From: Zeimonas sp046347945
Lineage (GTDB): Bacteria; Pseudomonadota; Gammaproteobacteria; Burkholderiales; Burkholderiaceae_E
Length of the DNA stretch: 64,000 nucleotides
NCBI GenBank assembly: GCA_046347945.1
Contig: JAXMFB010000011.1
Span: 1-64,000, forward strand
Direction of reading: 5' to 3'
The position numbers and the translations under genes were made by a program. This document shows positions 35,137 to 46,500 of this stretch, one piece after another; within the stretch, counting starts at the first letter, position 1; the number at the start of each line of letters is the position of its first letter. The notes below the pieces were generated by a model. That model was not told the DNA's origin. It did no database searches and was given only the letters and a program-made list of their open reading frames with translations.

Positions 35137-36334
35137 AGCCGTACGATCTTCCGGATGCCCGGGGCCACTTCGGCCCTTATGGTGGCGTCTTCGTCGCAGA
35201 GACTCTCGTGCACGCGCTCGAGGAGCTGCGCGTCGCCTACGAGCGCTACCGCAGCGACCCGGAGTTCGTCGCCGAGTTCGAGTACGAACTCGAGCACTTC
35301 GTCGGTCGCCCGAGCCCCGTCTATCACGCCAGGCGCTGGTCGCAGCGGCTCGGCGGCGCGCAGATCTGGCTCAAGCGCGAAGACCTGAACCACACCGGCG
35401 CGCACAAGATCAACAACACGATCGGCCAGGCACTGCTCGCGAAGCGGATGGGCAAGCCACGCGTGATCGCCGAGACCGGCGCCGGCCAGCACGGCGTGGC
35501 CACCGCGACCGTCGCCGCGCGCTACGGGATGAAGTGCGTCGTCTACATGGGCTCCGAAGACGTCGCGCGCCAGGCGCAGAACGTCTACCGGATGAAGCTG
35601 CTGGGCGCCGAGGTGGTGCCGGTCGACTCCGGCTCGAAGACGCGCTGAAGGACGCGCTGAACGAGGCGATGCGCGACTGGGTCACCCGCGTCGAGGACAC
35701 CTTCTACATCATCAGCACGGTGGCCGGCCCGCACCCGTACCCGATGATGGTGCGCGACTTCCAGTCGGTGATCGGCAACGAGTGCAAGCGGCAGATGCCG
35801 GCGATGACCGGCCGCCAGCCCGACTACGTCGTCGCCTGCGTCGGCGGTGGCTCGAACGCCATCGGCATCTTCTACCCGTACATCGACATGCCGGACGTGA
35901 AGCTGGTCGGCGTCGAGGCGGGCGGCGAGGGACTGGCCACCGGACGGCACGCGGCCTCGCTCACGGCGGGCACGCCCGGCGTGCTGCACGGCAACCGCAC
36001 CTACCTGCTGCAGGACGAAGACGGCCAGATCATCGACACGCATTCGGTCTCGGCCGGTCTCGACTACCCGGGCGTCGGCCCCGAGCACGCCTGGCTGAAG
36101 GACATCGGGCGCGCCAGCTACGAGGTGGTCGACGACGCCGACACGCTGAAGGCGTTCCACGACTGCTGCCGCATCGAGGGCATCATCCCGGCGCTCGAGT
36201 CGAGCCACGCGCTCGCGTACGCGGCCCGGCTCGCGCCGACGCTGCCGAAGGAGCGCATCATCCTGGTCAACCTGTCGGGACGCGGCGACAAGGACATGCA
36301 CACCGTCGCGCAGCGCGCGGGGATGCGCTTCTGA
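35133..36334 (+). CDS. trpB: tryptophan synthase beta chain, frame break near 35.64 kb
   Basis: TrpB joins indole and serine to make tryptophan using PLP. K92 in HTGAHKINN is the PLP lysine, the GxGQHGVA motif (ETGAGQHGVATAT) and CVGGGSNAIG phosphate loop are intact, and the C-terminus ends normally. After VDSGSKT the first frame meets a stop at 35646-35648, while the sequence KDALNEAMRDWV continues in the other frame. The expected SGSKTLKDAL would result if the CG in ACG-CG-CTG at about 35640-35644 were a two-base surplus; one missing base also restores the frame. Repaired length about 400 residues, as in E. coli (397). It overlaps trpF and trpA by a few bases at either end. Confidence 0.92.
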
Positions 36335-37148
36335 TGTCGCGGCTGGCGAGCACCTTCGAGCGGCTGGCCGCCGCCGGCCGCAAGGCGCTCATTCCCTACG
36401 TCACCTCGGGCCACCCTGCGCCGGCGCTCACCGTGCCGATCATGCACGCACTGGTCGCCGGCGGCGCCGACGCGATCGAGCTCGGCGTGCCGTTCTCCGA
36501 CCCGATGGCCGACGGGCCGGTGATCCAGCGCGCCAACGAGCACGCGCTGGCGCTCGGCGTGGGCCTGCGCGGCGTGCTCGGCTTCGTGCGCGAGTTCCGC
36601 AGCCGCGACGACGCGACGCCGGTGGTGCTGATGGGCTATGCCAATCCGGTCGAGCGCATGGGCGTCGAGCGCTTTCTCGACGAGGCGGCGGCGGCCGGCG
36701 TGGACGGCGTGATCGTCGTCGATTACCCGCCCGAGGAGTGCGAGGCATTCGCGGCGGCCGCGCGCAGCCGCGGAGTAGACCCGATCTTCCTGCTGGCGCC
36801 GACGACCACCGGGGAGCGCACCGCGCGCGTGCTGGCCATGGCCAGCGGCTACGTCTACTACGTGTCGCTGAAGGGCATCACCGGCGGCCAGATCGACACG
36901 GCCGACGTCGTGCGCCGCGTCGGCGCGATCCGCCGGCGCACGAAGCTGCCGGTGGGCGTGGGCTTCGGCATCCGCGACGGCGCGACGGCACGCGCGGTGG
37001 CCCAGGCGGCCGACGCGGTGATCATCGGTACCCGCACCATCCAGTTGCTCGAAGACGGACCGCCGGGCGAAGCGCCCGGGCGCGCCCGCGCGTTCATGGC
37101 CGAGATTCGCGCCGCCCTCGACAGCAGGGCACCTACGGAGGTGACTCC

Positions 37149-37152
<4 letters not shown>
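36334..37152 (+). CDS. trpA: tryptophan synthase alpha chain
   Basis: A 272-residue TIM barrel that cleaves indole-3-glycerol phosphate and channels indole to TrpB. The catalytic acids lie in ELGVPFSDPMADGPVIQ (Asp) and near LIPYVTSGHP (Glu position is taken within the first strand region); the phosphate-binding loop VGFGIRDG and GTRTIQLLED are present. The ATG at 36334 shares its A with the trpB stop (TGATG), a classic coupled junction. Its own stop overlaps accD (ATGA). Confidence 0.96.
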
Positions 37153-38018
<866 letters not shown>

Positions 38019-38025
38019 CTGCCGC

Positions 38026-39312
38026 ATGACCTCCGCCGACTCGCCGGCGCTTCGCGACTGGCTGGGCCGCATCGAGCGGCTGCACCCGAAGACGATCGAC
38101 CTCGGGCTCGCGCGGCTGCGCGAGGTCGCCGGGCGCCTGTCGCTGGAACTCGGGTGCACCGTGATCACCGTGGGCGGTACCAACGGCAAGGGCTCGACCT
38201 GTGCGATGCTCGAGTCGATCCTGCTGGCCGCCGGCTACCGGGTGGGCCTCTACACGTCGCCGCACCTGGTGCGCTTCGCCGAGCGCGCGCGCGTCGGCGG
38301 GGCGCCGGTGGACGACGCGGCGCTGGTCGAGCAGTTCGAGGCGGTCGAGGCCGCGCGCGGCGCCGTCTCGCTCACCTACTTCGAGTTCACGACGCTGGCG
38401 GTGCTGCGCCTGTTCCAGCAGCGCCCGCTCGACGTCGCGATCCTGGAGGTCGGGCTCGGGGGCCGGCTGGACGCGGTGAACCTGGTCGATGCCGACTGCG
38501 CCATCGTCACGAGCATCGACGTCGACCACGCCGAGTACCTGGGCGACACGCGCGAGCGCATCGGCTGGGAGAAGGCGCACATCTTCCGCGCCGGGCGCCC
38601 GGCGATCTGCAGCGATCCGCTGCCGCCGGCGACGCTCGTCGAGCACGTCAACGCGATCGGCGCCGATCTCTGGCTGCACGGCCGCGACTTCAACCACACC
38701 GGCGACCGCCAGCAGTGGTCGTACGGCGGGCGCGCGCAGCGCCGCAGCGGGCTGGCGTATCCGGCGCTGCGCGGCGCCAACCAGCTGCAGAACGCGGCCG
38801 GCGTGCTCGCGGCGCTCGAGGCGCTTCGCGATCGGCTGCCGGTTTCGCAGCAGGCGGTGCGCCAGGGGCTCGCGACGGTGGAGCTTCCCGGACGCTTCCA
38901 GGTGCTGCCGGGCCAGCCGACGGTGATCCTCGACGTCGCGCACAACCCGCACGCGGCAGCACACCTGGCGGTCAACCTCGACGCGATGGGGGCGTTCAGG
39001 CAGACCTTCGCGGTGTTCGGCGTGATGCGCGACAAGGACGTCGACGGCGTGATCGCGGCGCTGAAGCACCGCGTCGATCACTGGTTGCCGGTGGATCTGC
39101 CCGGGCCGCGTGCCGCGAGGGCCGGCTGGATCGCCGGCCGCCTCGAGGCGGCCGGGGTCGCGCGCGCGGGCCCGAAGACGAGCATCGAGTGCCACGCCGA
39201 TCCGTCGTCGGCGCTCGCCGCAGCGCGAGGACGCGCGAGCGCCAATGATAGAATCGTCGTCTTCGGATCCTTCCTCACCGTCGCCGACATCCTTGCCGCC
39301 CGTGCTGCGTAG
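38026..39312 (+). CDS. folC: dihydrofolate synthase/folylpolyglutamate synthase
   Basis: A 428-residue Mur-ligase-family enzyme that adds glutamate to dihydropteroate and to folates. The ATP loop is VGGTNGKGSTCAML, followed by YTSPHLVRFAERARV, the Mg/ATP motif VGLGGRLDAVN, and DVAHNPHAAAHLA in the C-terminal domain. The length matches E. coli FolC (422). It begins 7 bp after accD, in the same operon, and is followed by a 74 bp gap before the SPOR protein. Confidence 0.96.
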   Translation: MTSADSPALRDWLGRIERLHPKTIDLGLARLREVAGRLSLELGCTVITVGGTNGKGSTCAMLESILLAAGYRVGLYTSPHLVRFAERARVGGAPVDDAALVEQFEAVEAARGAVSLTYFEFTTLAVLRLFQQRPLDVAILEVGLGGRLDAVNLVDADCAIVTSIDVDHAEYLGDTRERIGWEKAHIFRAGRPAICSDPLPPATLVEHVNAIGADLWLHGRDFNHTGDRQQWSYGGRAQRRSGLAYPALRGANQLQNAAGVLAALEALRDRLPVSQQAVRQGLATVELPGRFQVLPGQPTVILDVAHNPHAAAHLAVNLDAMGAFRQTFAVFGVMRDKDVDGVIAALKHRVDHWLPVDLPGPRAARAGWIAGRLEAAGVARAGPKTSIECHADPSSALAAARGRASANDRIVVFGSFLTVADILAARAA

Positions 39313-39386
39313 CGTCCGCTCCCCAGGCTTCCCCGTCGGCTCGCGCTGCGGCGCATGCGTGCCGGGATCGGCGACCACGGGCGCCC

Positions 39387-40154
39387 ATGGCCAGGCGTGA
39401 GATGGCCGACGCCGACGCCGGGGCGCTCGACCCGGCGCTGACGCAGAAGAAGCGCGCGCGCCGTCGACTGGTCGGCGCCCTGGTGCTCGGGCTGGCCGCT
39501 GCGATCGTGTTGCCGCTGGTGCTCGACTCCGAGCCGCGCCAGACCATCCCGGACGTTCAGGTCGAAATTCCGCCGCGCGACACGCCGCTGCCGCCGAAGG
39601 TCGACGAGACGCCTGCGCGGGGCAACGAAGTCGCGGTCGTGCCGCCGGTCGAGCCGGCGTCGCCGGTGCAGGCGCCCGAGAAACCGGCGCCGGTCGAGCC
39701 CGCCGAGCCGCCCAAGGCCGCGGCGATCGCGCCGGCCGCGCCGGCGGCGACGGCACCGAAGGCGGTCGACGAGCACAGGCCTGCCGCGAAGGCGGCGCCC
39801 AGGCCCGCCGAAGCGCCGAAGGCGGCGCCGAAGACGCCCGAAGCGTCGAAGACGGCGCCCAAGGCCGCGGCGGCGCCCAAGGCCGAAGTGTCGGCGCCGG
39901 CGACGTCCCCGTCCGCGAAGGCCGAGACGCGCTTCGTCGTGCAGGTGGGCGCGTTCGCCAATGCCGGCAGCGCGCGCGCGCAGGCCGACAAGGCGCGCAG
40001 GGCGGGCGTGCGCGTCTACACCGAAACCGTGAAGACCGCCCAGGGCGAGCGCACGCGCGTGCGGGTCGGACCTTTCACCAGCCGCGAGGCCGCCGACCAT
40101 GCGCGCGCGAAGCTGAAGTCGATCGGCCTCGAGTCCTCGGTGGTTCCGCTGTAG
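39387..40154 (+). CDS. SPOR domain protein (DedD-like)
   Basis: A 255-residue bitopic membrane protein. A short basic cytoplasmic N-terminus (KKRARRR) leads into one helix (about residues 29-48), then a long periplasmic Pro/Ala/Lys-rich linker (about 55-180), and a C-terminal SPOR domain (about 183-255) starting FVVQVGAFANAGSARAQ. SPOR domains bind glycan strands stripped of stem peptides and bring proteins to the division septum; DedD sits at this genomic spot in many proteobacteria. The start could be ATG 39387 or ATG 39402 (MADADAG). It is 2 bp from cvpA. Confidence 0.88.
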   Translation: MARREMADADAGALDPALTQKKRARRRLVGALVLGLAAAIVLPLVLDSEPRQTIPDVQVEIPPRDTPLPPKVDETPARGNEVAVVPPVEPASPVQAPEKPAPVEPAEPPKAAAIAPAAPAATAPKAVDEHRPAAKAAPRPAEAPKAAPKTPEASKTAPKAAAAPKAEVSAPATSPSAKAETRFVVQVGAFANAGSARAQADKARRAGVRVYTETVKTAQGERTRVRVGPFTSREAADHARAKLKSIGLESSVVPL

Positions 40155-40156
40155 CG

Positions 40157-40651
40157 ATGTCGGTGAGCGTCGCCGCGTTGACGGGCTGGGACTATTTCGT
40201 GATCGCCACGTTGCTGATTTCCGTCGCGCTCGGCCTGCTGCGCGGACTGGTGCGCACGGTGTTCGCGCTGGCGGCCTGGATCGTCGCGCTGCTGGGCGCG
40301 CCGCTGGTCACCGGGCCGCTGCTCGCGGCGACCGGCTGGTCGCTGCATCCGCTGTTCGTCGCCGTGCTGGTCTTCTTCGCGCTGCTGATCTCGGTCCGAC
40401 TGCTGGGCGGGCTGCTGGCGCGAGCGCTGGCGAAAGTCGGGCTGGGCGTGGCCGACCGATCGCTGGGCGCCGTGCTGGGCGTCGTGCGCGCACTGATCAT
40501 CGTGACGATCGTGGCGCTGGTCGGCAGGCAGCTCGGGGCCGATCGCGAGCCCGCCTGGCAGCAGGCGCTTTCGCGCCCCTTGCTCGACGAACTGGTATCG
40601 TGGGTGTCGCCGTACCTGCCCTCGCGTTCGGAAGCGGTGAAGCAGACCTGA
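40157..40651 (+). CDS. cvpA: colicin V production family membrane protein
   Basis: A 164-residue inner-membrane protein with four predicted helices. The family start WDYFVIATLLISVALGLLRGLVR carries the conserved Gly-Leu-x-Arg-Gly, and the end ...SPYLPSRSEAVK fits CvpA. E. coli CvpA was named for colicin V export and is linked to envelope stress and purine regulation. It lies between the SPOR gene (2 bp) and purF (23 bp), the standard dedD-cvpA-purF arrangement. Confidence 0.93.
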   Translation: MSVSVAALTGWDYFVIATLLISVALGLLRGLVRTVFALAAWIVALLGAPLVTGPLLAATGWSLHPLFVAVLVFFALLISVRLLGGLLARALAKVGLGVADRSLGAVLGVVRALIIVTIVALVGRQLGADREPAWQQALSRPLLDELVSWVSPYLPSRSEAVKQT

Positions 40652-40674
40652 ACGCTGAAATCCGGGAGCCAGAC

Positions 40675-42204
40675 ATGTGCGGAATCCTGGGCGTCGTAGC
40701 GCGCTCGCCGGTCAACCAGTTGCTCTACGACGGGCTGCTGCTGCTGCAGCATCGCGGCCAGGACGCGGCCGGCATCGCCACGGCGATGGGCAAGGCGTTC
40801 CACATGCAGAAGGGCAACGGCCTGGTGCGCGACGTCTTTCGCACGCGCAACATGCGCTCGCTGGGGGGCCAGTCGGGCATCGCGCACGTGCGCTACCCGA
40901 CCGCCGGGTCGGCGAGCAACTCCGAGGAGGCGCAGCCGTTCTACGTGAACGCGCCGTTCGGAATCATGCTGGCGCACAACGGCAATCTCACGAATTCCGG
41001 GCAGCTCAAGGACGAGATGTTCCGGCGCGACCGCCGCCACATCAACACCGACTCCGACTCCGAGGTGCTGCTCAACGTGCTGGCGAACTCGCTGCAGGCG
41101 TCGGCGCGCGGCGTCTCGCTCGATCCCGACACGATCTTCGCCGCGGTGGGCCAGCTGCACGCGCGCGTGCGCGGCGCCTACGCCTGCGTGGCCGAGATCG
41201 CCGGCTACGGCATCCTGGCCTTCCGCGATCCGTTCGGCATCCGCCCGCTGTGCTACGGGGTGGCCGAGACCGACCAGGGCGTCGAGTACCTGGTGGCTTC
41301 CGAGTCGGTGGCGCTCGAGGGCCTGGGCTTCCGGATGGTGCGCGACGTCGCCCCGGGCGAGGCGATCTTCATCGACCTCGACGGCAACTTCCACTCGCGC
41401 CAATGCGCGGCCTCGCCGTCGCTGAACCCCTGCGTGTTCGAGTACGTGTATTTCGCGCGGCCCGACTCGATCATCGACGGCGCGTCGGTCTACTCGGCGC
41501 GGCTGCGCATGGGCGAGTACCTGGCCGAGCGGCTGGCCGCCGAGCTGTGGCGCGGCGATATCGACGTGGTGATGCCGATTCCCGACACGTCGCGGCCGTC
41601 GGCGATGCAGCTGGCGATGAAGCTGGGGCTCAACTATCGCGAAGGGTTCCTGAAGAACCGCTACGTCGGGCGCACGTTCATCATGCCGGGGCAGGCGGTG
41701 CGCAAGAAGTCGGTGCGCCAGAAGCTCAACGCGATGAGCGTCGAGTTCAAGGGCAAGAACGTGCTGCTCGTCGACGATTCGATCGTGCGCGGCACGACTT
41801 CGCGCGAGATCGTTCAGATGGCGCGCGACTCGGGCGCCAACAAGGTGTTCTTCGCGTCGGCGGCGCCGCCGGTGCGCTATCCGAACGTCTACGGCATCGA
41901 CATGCCGACGCGCAGCGAGCTGATCGCGCACGGCCGCACCGACGAGGAGATCCGCATGGCGATCGGCGCCGACGCGCTGATCTACCAGACGGTGGAGGCG
42001 ATGAAGCAGTCGGTGCGCGACGTCAACCCGCAGCTGAAGAACTTCGAGGCCTCGTGCTTCGACGGCGTCTACATCACCGGCGACGTGACGCCCGAGTACC
42101 TCGACCGCATCGAGCGCGAGCGGCTGCTCGGCCCGTCGGGCGGCTACGACGAGGATGCGCCGAAGAACCAGATGAACCTGCAGTTTCCGGTGGCGACCGA
42201 CTGA
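40675..42204 (+). CDS. purF: amidophosphoribosyltransferase
   Basis: A 509-residue enzyme that makes phosphoribosylamine from PRPP and glutamine, the first step of purine synthesis. After removal of Met1, Cys2 of MCGILGVVA is the N-terminal nucleophile of the glutaminase domain. The PRTase domain carries the PRPP loop VLLVDDSIVRGTTSREIV. Other signatures: LQHRGQDAAGIAT, RYPTAGSAS, HNGNLTN. ATG at 40675 is fixed by the need for Cys2. The length matches E. coli PurF (505). metZ follows 35 bp on. Confidence 0.98.
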   Translation: MCGILGVVARSPVNQLLYDGLLLLQHRGQDAAGIATAMGKAFHMQKGNGLVRDVFRTRNMRSLGGQSGIAHVRYPTAGSASNSEEAQPFYVNAPFGIMLAHNGNLTNSGQLKDEMFRRDRRHINTDSDSEVLLNVLANSLQASARGVSLDPDTIFAAVGQLHARVRGAYACVAEIAGYGILAFRDPFGIRPLCYGVAETDQGVEYLVASESVALEGLGFRMVRDVAPGEAIFIDLDGNFHSRQCAASPSLNPCVFEYVYFARPDSIIDGASVYSARLRMGEYLAERLAAELWRGDIDVVMPIPDTSRPSAMQLAMKLGLNYREGFLKNRYVGRTFIMPGQAVRKKSVRQKLNAMSVEFKGKNVLLVDDSIVRGTTSREIVQMARDSGANKVFFASAAPPVRYPNVYGIDMPTRSELIAHGRTDEEIRMAIGADALIYQTVEAMKQSVRDVNPQLKNFEASCFDGVYITGDVTPEYLDRIERERLLGPSGGYDEDAPKNQMNLQFPVATD

Positions 42205-42239
42205 GCCCGGGGCAGGATCGACCAGCGGAATCGACGACG

Positions 42240-43457
42240 ATGAACGATCGCGCGGCGCAGGCGCCCGGCGAAGACGACGACTACGGATTCGACACCCGCG
42301 CGGTGCGCGCAGGCTTCGAGCGCACGACGTTCGGCGAGCACACCGAGCCGATGTTCCTCACGTCGAGCTTCGTGCACGACAGCGCGGCGCACGCCGCCGC
42401 CAAGTTCGCCGGCGAGGCCGAGGGGTTCATCTACTCGCGCTTCGGAAACCCGACGGTGCGGCTGTTCGAGGAGCGGCTGGCCGCGCTCGAGGGCGCCGGG
42501 GACTGTCGCGCGACGGCCTCCGGCATGTCGGCGATCATGTCGGTGCTGGTGAGCCTCACCCGCGCGGGCGACCACGTGGTCTGCTCGCAGGGCGTGTTCG
42601 GCACGACGATCCAGCTGTTCGCGCTGTTCGCGCGCTACGGGATCGAGACCAGCTACGTGCCGCTGGACGACCCGGCCGCCTGGGAGGCGGCGATCCGGCC
42701 GAACACGAGGCTGCTGTTCCTCGAAACGCCTTCGAACCCGCTGACCGAGGTGGGCGACGTGCGCGCGCTGTCGGCGATCGCGCGGGCGCGGGGCATTCCG
42801 CTGGTGGTCGACAACTGCTTCTGCACGCCGGCGCTGCAGCGGCCGCTCGAGCTCGGCGCCGACATCGTCGTGCACTCGGCGACCAAGTACCTCGATGGGC
42901 AGGGCCGCGTGCTCGGCGGCGCGGTGCTCGGCTCGCGCAAGTACGTGGCCGAGGTGCTGCAGCCGGTGGTGCGCTACTGCGGGCCGACGCTGTCGGCGTT
43001 CAACGCCTGGGTGCTCGCCAAGGGGCTCGAGACGCTGTCGGTGCGGATGCTCCGCCACTCCGAGAACGCCCTCGCGGTGGCGCGCTGGCTCGAGGCGCGC
43101 CCCGAAGTCGCGCGGGTGCGCTATCCGTGGCTCGCGTCGCACCCGCAGCACGCGCTGGCGCGCGCGCAGCAGCGCGCCGGCGGCGCGGTGCTCGCGTTCG
43201 ACCTGAAGGGCGCCGACGACGCCGCGCGCAAGGCCGCGGCCTGGCGCGTCGTCGACGGCTGCCGGCTGCTGTCGATCACCGCCAACCTCGGCGACGTGAA
43301 GTCGACGATCACGCATCCGGCCAGCACGACCCACGGCCGCATGCCGCTCGAGACGCGGCGCGAGGCCGGCATCGGCGAGGGGATGCTGCGCGTCGCGGTC
43401 GGGCTCGAGGACCCGCAGGACATCTGCGCCGACCTGGCGCGCGGGCTCGCGGCTTAG
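42240..43457 (+). CDS. metZ: O-succinylhomoserine sulfhydrylase
   Basis: A 405-residue Cys/Met metabolism PLP enzyme (fold type I). The PLP lysine is in HSATKYLDGQGRVLGG, the phosphate contact in ATASGMSAIMSV, and the substrate motif RYGNPT is here SRFGNPTVRLFEE. The DGQGRVLGG form and the start FDTRAVRAGFERT, together with its place after purF, favour MetZ over cystathionine gamma-synthase (MetB); it would make homocysteine directly from O-succinylhomoserine and sulfide. It ends the long leu-trp-pur block. A short tandem repeat follows. Confidence 0.92.
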   Translation: MNDRAAQAPGEDDDYGFDTRAVRAGFERTTFGEHTEPMFLTSSFVHDSAAHAAAKFAGEAEGFIYSRFGNPTVRLFEERLAALEGAGDCRATASGMSAIMSVLVSLTRAGDHVVCSQGVFGTTIQLFALFARYGIETSYVPLDDPAAWEAAIRPNTRLLFLETPSNPLTEVGDVRALSAIARARGIPLVVDNCFCTPALQRPLELGADIVVHSATKYLDGQGRVLGGAVLGSRKYVAEVLQPVVRYCGPTLSAFNAWVLAKGLETLSVRMLRHSENALAVARWLEARPEVARVRYPWLASHPQHALARAQQRAGGAVLAFDLKGADDAARKAAAWRVVDGCRLLSITANLGDVKSTITHPASTTHGRMPLETRREAGIGEGMLRVAVGLEDPQDICADLARGLAA

Positions 43458-43463
43458 CTCGCA

Positions 43464-43498
43464 GCCGGGCTCGTTGCCGGGCTCGTTGCCGGGCTCGC
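43464..43498. repeat. 12-bp tandem repeat after metZ
   Basis: GCCGGGCTCGTT occurs at 43464-43475 and 43476-43487, with a third, nearly full copy at 43488-43498. A looser duplication, CTGGTTCACCGG and CTGGTTCACGGG, follows at about 43529-43552. The repeats fill the 104 bp gap between the convergent metZ and dnaE2 genes. They form no clean terminator hairpin. Confidence 0.75.
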
Positions 43499-43561
43499 GG
43501 GCCTGACCCAGGGGCCTGACTCCGGGGCCTGGTTCACCGGTCTGGTTCACGGGTCCGCGAT

Positions 43562-46500
43562 TCAGCGGAAATCGCGGCTGCCGACGACGAGCTCGCCGAG
43601 CAGCGCGCTGTGGTCGACGATGCGCTGCGCGACCAGGTGCCTGACTTCGCCGCCGGTGTCAGTGTCGCACTGCCAGGTGCCGTAGACGGTCATCAGCTGC
43701 GCGCCGAGCACCTCGCGGCGCTGGCGCTCGAACACGCCCGGCCACACGATGACGTTGACCGCGCCGGTCTCGTCTTCGAGCGTGACGAAGATCGTGCCCT
43801 TCGCGGTCTCGGGGCGCTGGCGATGCGTGACCAGGCCGCTGGCGCGCGCCGGCCGGCCGTTCGGGAGCGCGCGCAGCGTCGCCGCGGTGGCGATGCGCAG
43901 GCGCGCCAGCTGCGGACGCAGCAGCGCCAGCGGGTGGCGGCCCATCGGGATGCCCAGCCCGCGATAGTCGGCGATGATTTCGCGGCCCTCGGGCGGCGCG
44001 GGCAGCCGGATCGGCGCCTCGTCGAAGCGCGCGTCGGCCAGCAGCGCCGGCAGCGGCCGGATCGCCGCGGCCTCCCAGTGCGCCTGCGCGCGGTGCCCGG
44101 CCAGCTGGCGCAGCGCGTCGGCCTGCGCCAGCGCCTGCAACTCGCGCCCGTCGAGCCGCGCCTCGCGGGCGAGGTCTTCGACGCTGTCGAACGCGAACTC
44201 GTCGACGCGCGCGCGCCGGCGCGCCGCGCGCGCGTCGAGCAGCCGTTGCGCGCCGGCCTGCGACAGGCCGCGCACGCGGTTCAGGCCAAGGCGCACCGCG
44301 GGCTGTGCGCGCCAGTCGATCGCGCTGCCGTCGGCGGCGGCGGCGTAGGCCGGCGCACGGCCTGGCGGGTCGCCTGGCGCCTCTTCGAGCGTGCAGTCCC
44401 AGTCGCTCGCGAGCACGTCGGCGCCGCGTACCTCGACGCCGTGCTCGCGCGCGTCGCGCACCAGCTGCGCCGGCGCATAGAAGCCCATCGGCTGGCTGTT
44501 CAGCAGCGCGGCGAGGAAGGCCGCCGGCTCGTGCCGCTTGATCCAGGCCGACACGTAGACCAGCAGCGCGAAGCTCGCCGCGTGGCTCTCGGGAAAGCCG
44601 TATTCGCCGAAGCCCTGGATCTGCCGGAAGATCGCCTCGGCGAACTCGCGCCGGTAGCCGCGTGCGAGCATGCCGTCGACCACGCGCCGCTCGAACGGCT
44701 CGAGCCCGCCCTTGCGACGCCAGGCCGCCATCGCGCGGCGCAGCGCGTCGGCTTCGCCGCCCGAGAAGCCGGCCGCGAGCATCGCCACCTGCATCACCTG
44801 CTCCTGGAAGATCGGCACGCCGAGCGTGCGCTCGAGCGCGGGGCGGATCTCGTCGCGCGGATAGGCGACCGGTTCGAGCCCCATGCGGCGGCGCAGGTAC
44901 GGTTGCACCATCCCCCCCTGGATCGGGCCGGGGCGTACGATCGCGACCTCGATCACCAGATCGTAGAAGCGGCGCGGCCGCAGCCTGGGCAGCATGCTCA
45001 TCTGCGCGCGCGACTCGATCTGGAACACGCCGATCGTGTCGGCGCGCGAGATCATCTCGTAGGTGGCCGGGTCTTCGGCGGGAATGTCCTGGATGCGGAA
45101 CGGCAGTCCGCGCCGCTGGCCGATGAGGTCGAGCGCGCGGCGGATCGCGCTGAGCATGCCCAGCGCCAGCACGTCGACCTTCAGCAGGCCGAGTGCGTCG
45201 AGGTCGTCCTTGTCCCACTCGATGACGCTGCGCCCGGGCATCGCCGCGTTCTCCACCGGCACCAGCCGCGTAAGCGCGTCGCGCGCGATCACGAAGCCGC
45301 CGGTGTGCTGCGACAGGTGGCGCGGGAAGCCGCGCAGCGCGCCGGCCAGCTCGAGCCACTGCTGCGCCACGGTCGAGGAGGGATCGAAGCCGGCCTCGCG
45401 CAAGTGCTCGGGCTGCACGCTGCGGTCCCACCACTGGTGCGCGCGCGCCAACTGCTCGATGCGCTGCGCGTCGATGCCCAGCGCGCGCCCGACGTCGCGC
45501 AGCGCCGAGCGCGAGCGATAGCTGATGACCGTGGCGGTGAGCGCGGCGCGGTGGCGGCCGTACTTCGCGTACAGGTACTGGATGACCTCCTCGCGGCGCT
45601 GGTGCTCGAAGTCGACGTCGATGTCGGGCGGCTCGTTGCGTTCGCGGCTGATGAAGCGCTCGAACAACACGCTGGTGCGCGCCGGGTCGATCTCGGTGAT
45701 GCCCAGGCAGTAGCAGACCGCCGAGTTGGCCGCCGAGCCGCGGCCCTGGCACAGGATGCCGCGGTCGCGCGCGAAGTGGACGATGTCGGCGACGGTGAGG
45801 AAGTAGGGCTCGTACTTCAGCTCGGCGATCAGCGCCAGCTCGTGCTCGAGCTGCGCGGCGACCGCCGGCGGCAGGCCGTCGGGGTAGCGCCCGGGCACGC
45901 CGTCGAAGACCAGCGCGCGCAGCCAGCTCGCCGGCGTGTGGCCGGCCGGCACGATCTCCTCGGGGTACTCGTAGCGCAACTCGTCGAGCGAGAAGCGGCA
46001 GCGCGCGGCGACTTCGAGCGTCTCTTCGAGCAGCGCCGGCGGATACAGGCGCGCCAGCCGCAGCCGGCTGCGCAGGTGCTGCTCGGCGTTGGGCGCCAGC
46101 GCGTAGCCGAGCGCGGCCAGCGGCGTGTTCAGGCGGATCGCGGTGAGCGTGTCCTGCAGCGTCTTGCGCGAGCGCAGGTGGTAGAGGACGTCGCCGACGG
46201 CCACGCGCGGCAGGCCGGTCGCGGCGGCGATGCCGCGCGTGCGCTCGAGCAGTGCCGCGTCGTGGCCGCGCACCAGCAGCGGCACACCGAGCCAGCAGCG
46301 GCCGTCGAAGCGCTCGCGCAGGAAGCGCGCGTGGCGAAGCAGCCGGGCGCACGGAGAATCCGGCGGCGGCGCGGGCGAGCCGGCCGCGGGGTCGACCGCG
46401 ATGGCCGGCGAGGGCACGAGCAGCGCGAGGCAGTCGTCGAGCCCTTCGGCGAGGTCGCCTGCGAGCAGGCGGTAATGACCCTTGCCGGCGCGCATGCGCG

